Below, in pieces: positions 20,260-20,866 of a stretch of DNA of 20,866 bases (positions within the stretch are counted from its first letter, which is position 1; every line of letters starts with the position of its first letter). The notes beneath the pieces were generated by a model that saw nothing but the letters and a program-made list of their open reading frames with translations, did no database searches and was not told the DNA's origin. This DNA comes from a virus. The stretch spans positions 1 to 20,866 of the IMG/VR virus record IMGVR_UViG_3300025030_000459. One strand, 5' to 3'. A program made the position numbers and the translations under genes.

Positions 20260-20322
20260 TTAAAAAACAATAACTTTTTCCATTATTTGTTTTAATTGAT
20301 TTTCTGTTAATCTTATTTTCAT
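20260..20322 (-). CDS. Mini-ORF carrying the MKIRLTENQL motif, 20 aa
   Basis: The frame is ATG 20322 to TAA 20260. The peptide, MKIRLTENQLKQIMEKVIVF, is a third version of the N-terminal motif of the two repeat proteins (MKIIITENQFKKLIENIIDE). It begins 4 bases after the stop of the leucine-rich repeat gene, preceded by AAAACA. It may be a real short peptide or the surviving start of a lost gene of the same family, whose body has been deleted. Confidence 0.4.
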   Translation of the reverse strand: MKIRLTENQLKQIMEKVIVF

Positions 20323-20326
20323 TGTT

Positions 20327-20866
20327 TTAATTAATTACTGATGTATTTGGTAATAATTCCCTTATCTTTTTTAATTCAATATCAGATACATTCATTTGTT
20401 TTAAAGTTAAAAATCTTAAATTTTTAAAATTAGGAAACCTTTTTATTTGTTCTGATATTTTTTTTATGTTTTTATTTTCAGACAAATACAAACTTCGCAA
20501 TTTTGTTACTTTACTTAGTACCGGAGGAATTTCAGTAAATTCATTATGATTTATCATAACGTCAGTTAATTTTTTTAAATTACCTATACTTTCAGGTAAT
20601 GCTCTTAGATTATTATATGGGGCGGAAATAGCAGTTAAATTTTTTAAATTTCCAACTGATTCTGGTAAAGATGTTAAGTTGTTATTACCAACACTAAAAA
20701 TAGTCATATTGGTTAATCGTCCAATATCATCAGGTAATCGTGTTAATCCTAGGCCATGCAAATTTAAATTTAAGATATTTGGATCAACAAAACTAACCCA
20801 ACTTATAACTCCAGTTTTTAATAAAAATTTCCAATGATGAAATAATTTTCCAGATTCAATTAATGG
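20327..20866 (-). CDS. Leucine-rich repeat protein, N-terminus outside the window
   Basis: The open frame continues without a stop to the right edge, giving at least 179 residues; a TTG near 20761 is not a convincing start. Five LRR units of about 23 residues are visible: LTRLPDDIGRLTNM, LTSLPESVGNLKNL, LRALPESIGNLKKL, FTEIPPVLSKVTKL and a weaker last one. They follow the L-x-x-L-P-x-x-I/V-x-x-L-x-x-L plan of plant-intracellular/Shoc2-like LRRs. The upstream section (DPNILNLNLHGLGL) looks like a first repeat or cap. LRR proteins bind other proteins; in a phage this could be a virion adhesin or host-interaction protein. Confidence 0.8.
   Translation of the reverse strand, partial: PLIESGKLFHHWKFLLKTGVISWVSFVDPNILNLNLHGLGLTRLPDDIGRLTNMTIFSVGNNNLTSLPESVGNLKNLTAISAPYNNLRALPESIGNLKKLTDVMINHNEFTEIPPVLSKVTKLRSLYLSENKNIKKISEQIKRFPNFKNLRFLTLKQMNVSDIELKKIRELLPNTSVIN

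Overview
This window looks like part of the genome of a large, very A+T-rich tailed phage with a contractile, T4-like tail (or a prophage or assembled viral contig of that kind) that infects a member of the Bacteroidota. The phage assignment rests on a family B DNA polymerase of the gp43 type, a T4 Rnl1-type RNA ligase, a gp25/gpW-type baseplate wedge protein, a gp6/baseplate J-type wedge protein and several probable virion proteins. The host assignment rests on six promoters with the Bacteroidota pattern TTG, 20 bases, TAnnTTTG, plus one variant. Most genes also have A-rich leaders with no Shine-Dalgarno sequence.

Layout from left to right. Positions 1-2712 (plus strand) hold the tail of one gene and three unassigned small genes, interrupted by a tnpB-only IS200/IS605-type element (684-1923) and by two broken tRNA genes (tRNA-Leu 3' half, tRNA-Arg 5' half). 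Positions 2699-6155 (minus) carry the DNA polymerase and a tandem-repeat protein. Positions 6277-9772 (plus) are an accessory island of small genes. Several encode detached domains of DNA-repair or DNA-binding proteins: a UVR-like motif, four HTH units, a BRCT domain and an ExoX C-terminal-like domain. Positions 9828-11112 (minus) are a ribbon-helix-helix regulator overlapping a zinc-finger-repeat PD-(D/E)XK nuclease that resembles a free-standing homing endonuclease. 11216-13051 (minus) is the gp6-like baseplate gene. 13178-16016 (plus) is a second accessory island ending in the RNA ligase. 16013-20105 (minus) is a virion block (gp25-like protein and four further proteins, one a repeat paralogue) holding one small plus-strand membrane-protein gene. 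The right edge has a leucine-rich repeat gene that runs off the window.

Transcription appears to be split. Plus-strand accessory genes and the polymerase have host-type promoters, as expected for early genes. Minus-strand virion genes, both repeat-protein genes and the regulator/nuclease pair are preceded by a different AT-only motif, AATATTTATAWAA or close to it, which may be a late promoter.

The least explained signals are these. GC-rich 6-4-6 hairpins sit in frame inside the two repeat-protein paralogues; in one paralogue they are 24-base insertions flanked by short direct repeats. The two tRNA halves both break at the anticodon arm. The IS insertion falls exactly on a stop codon, so the empty site can be read. 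All functional calls are from reading the sequence; no database search was run.
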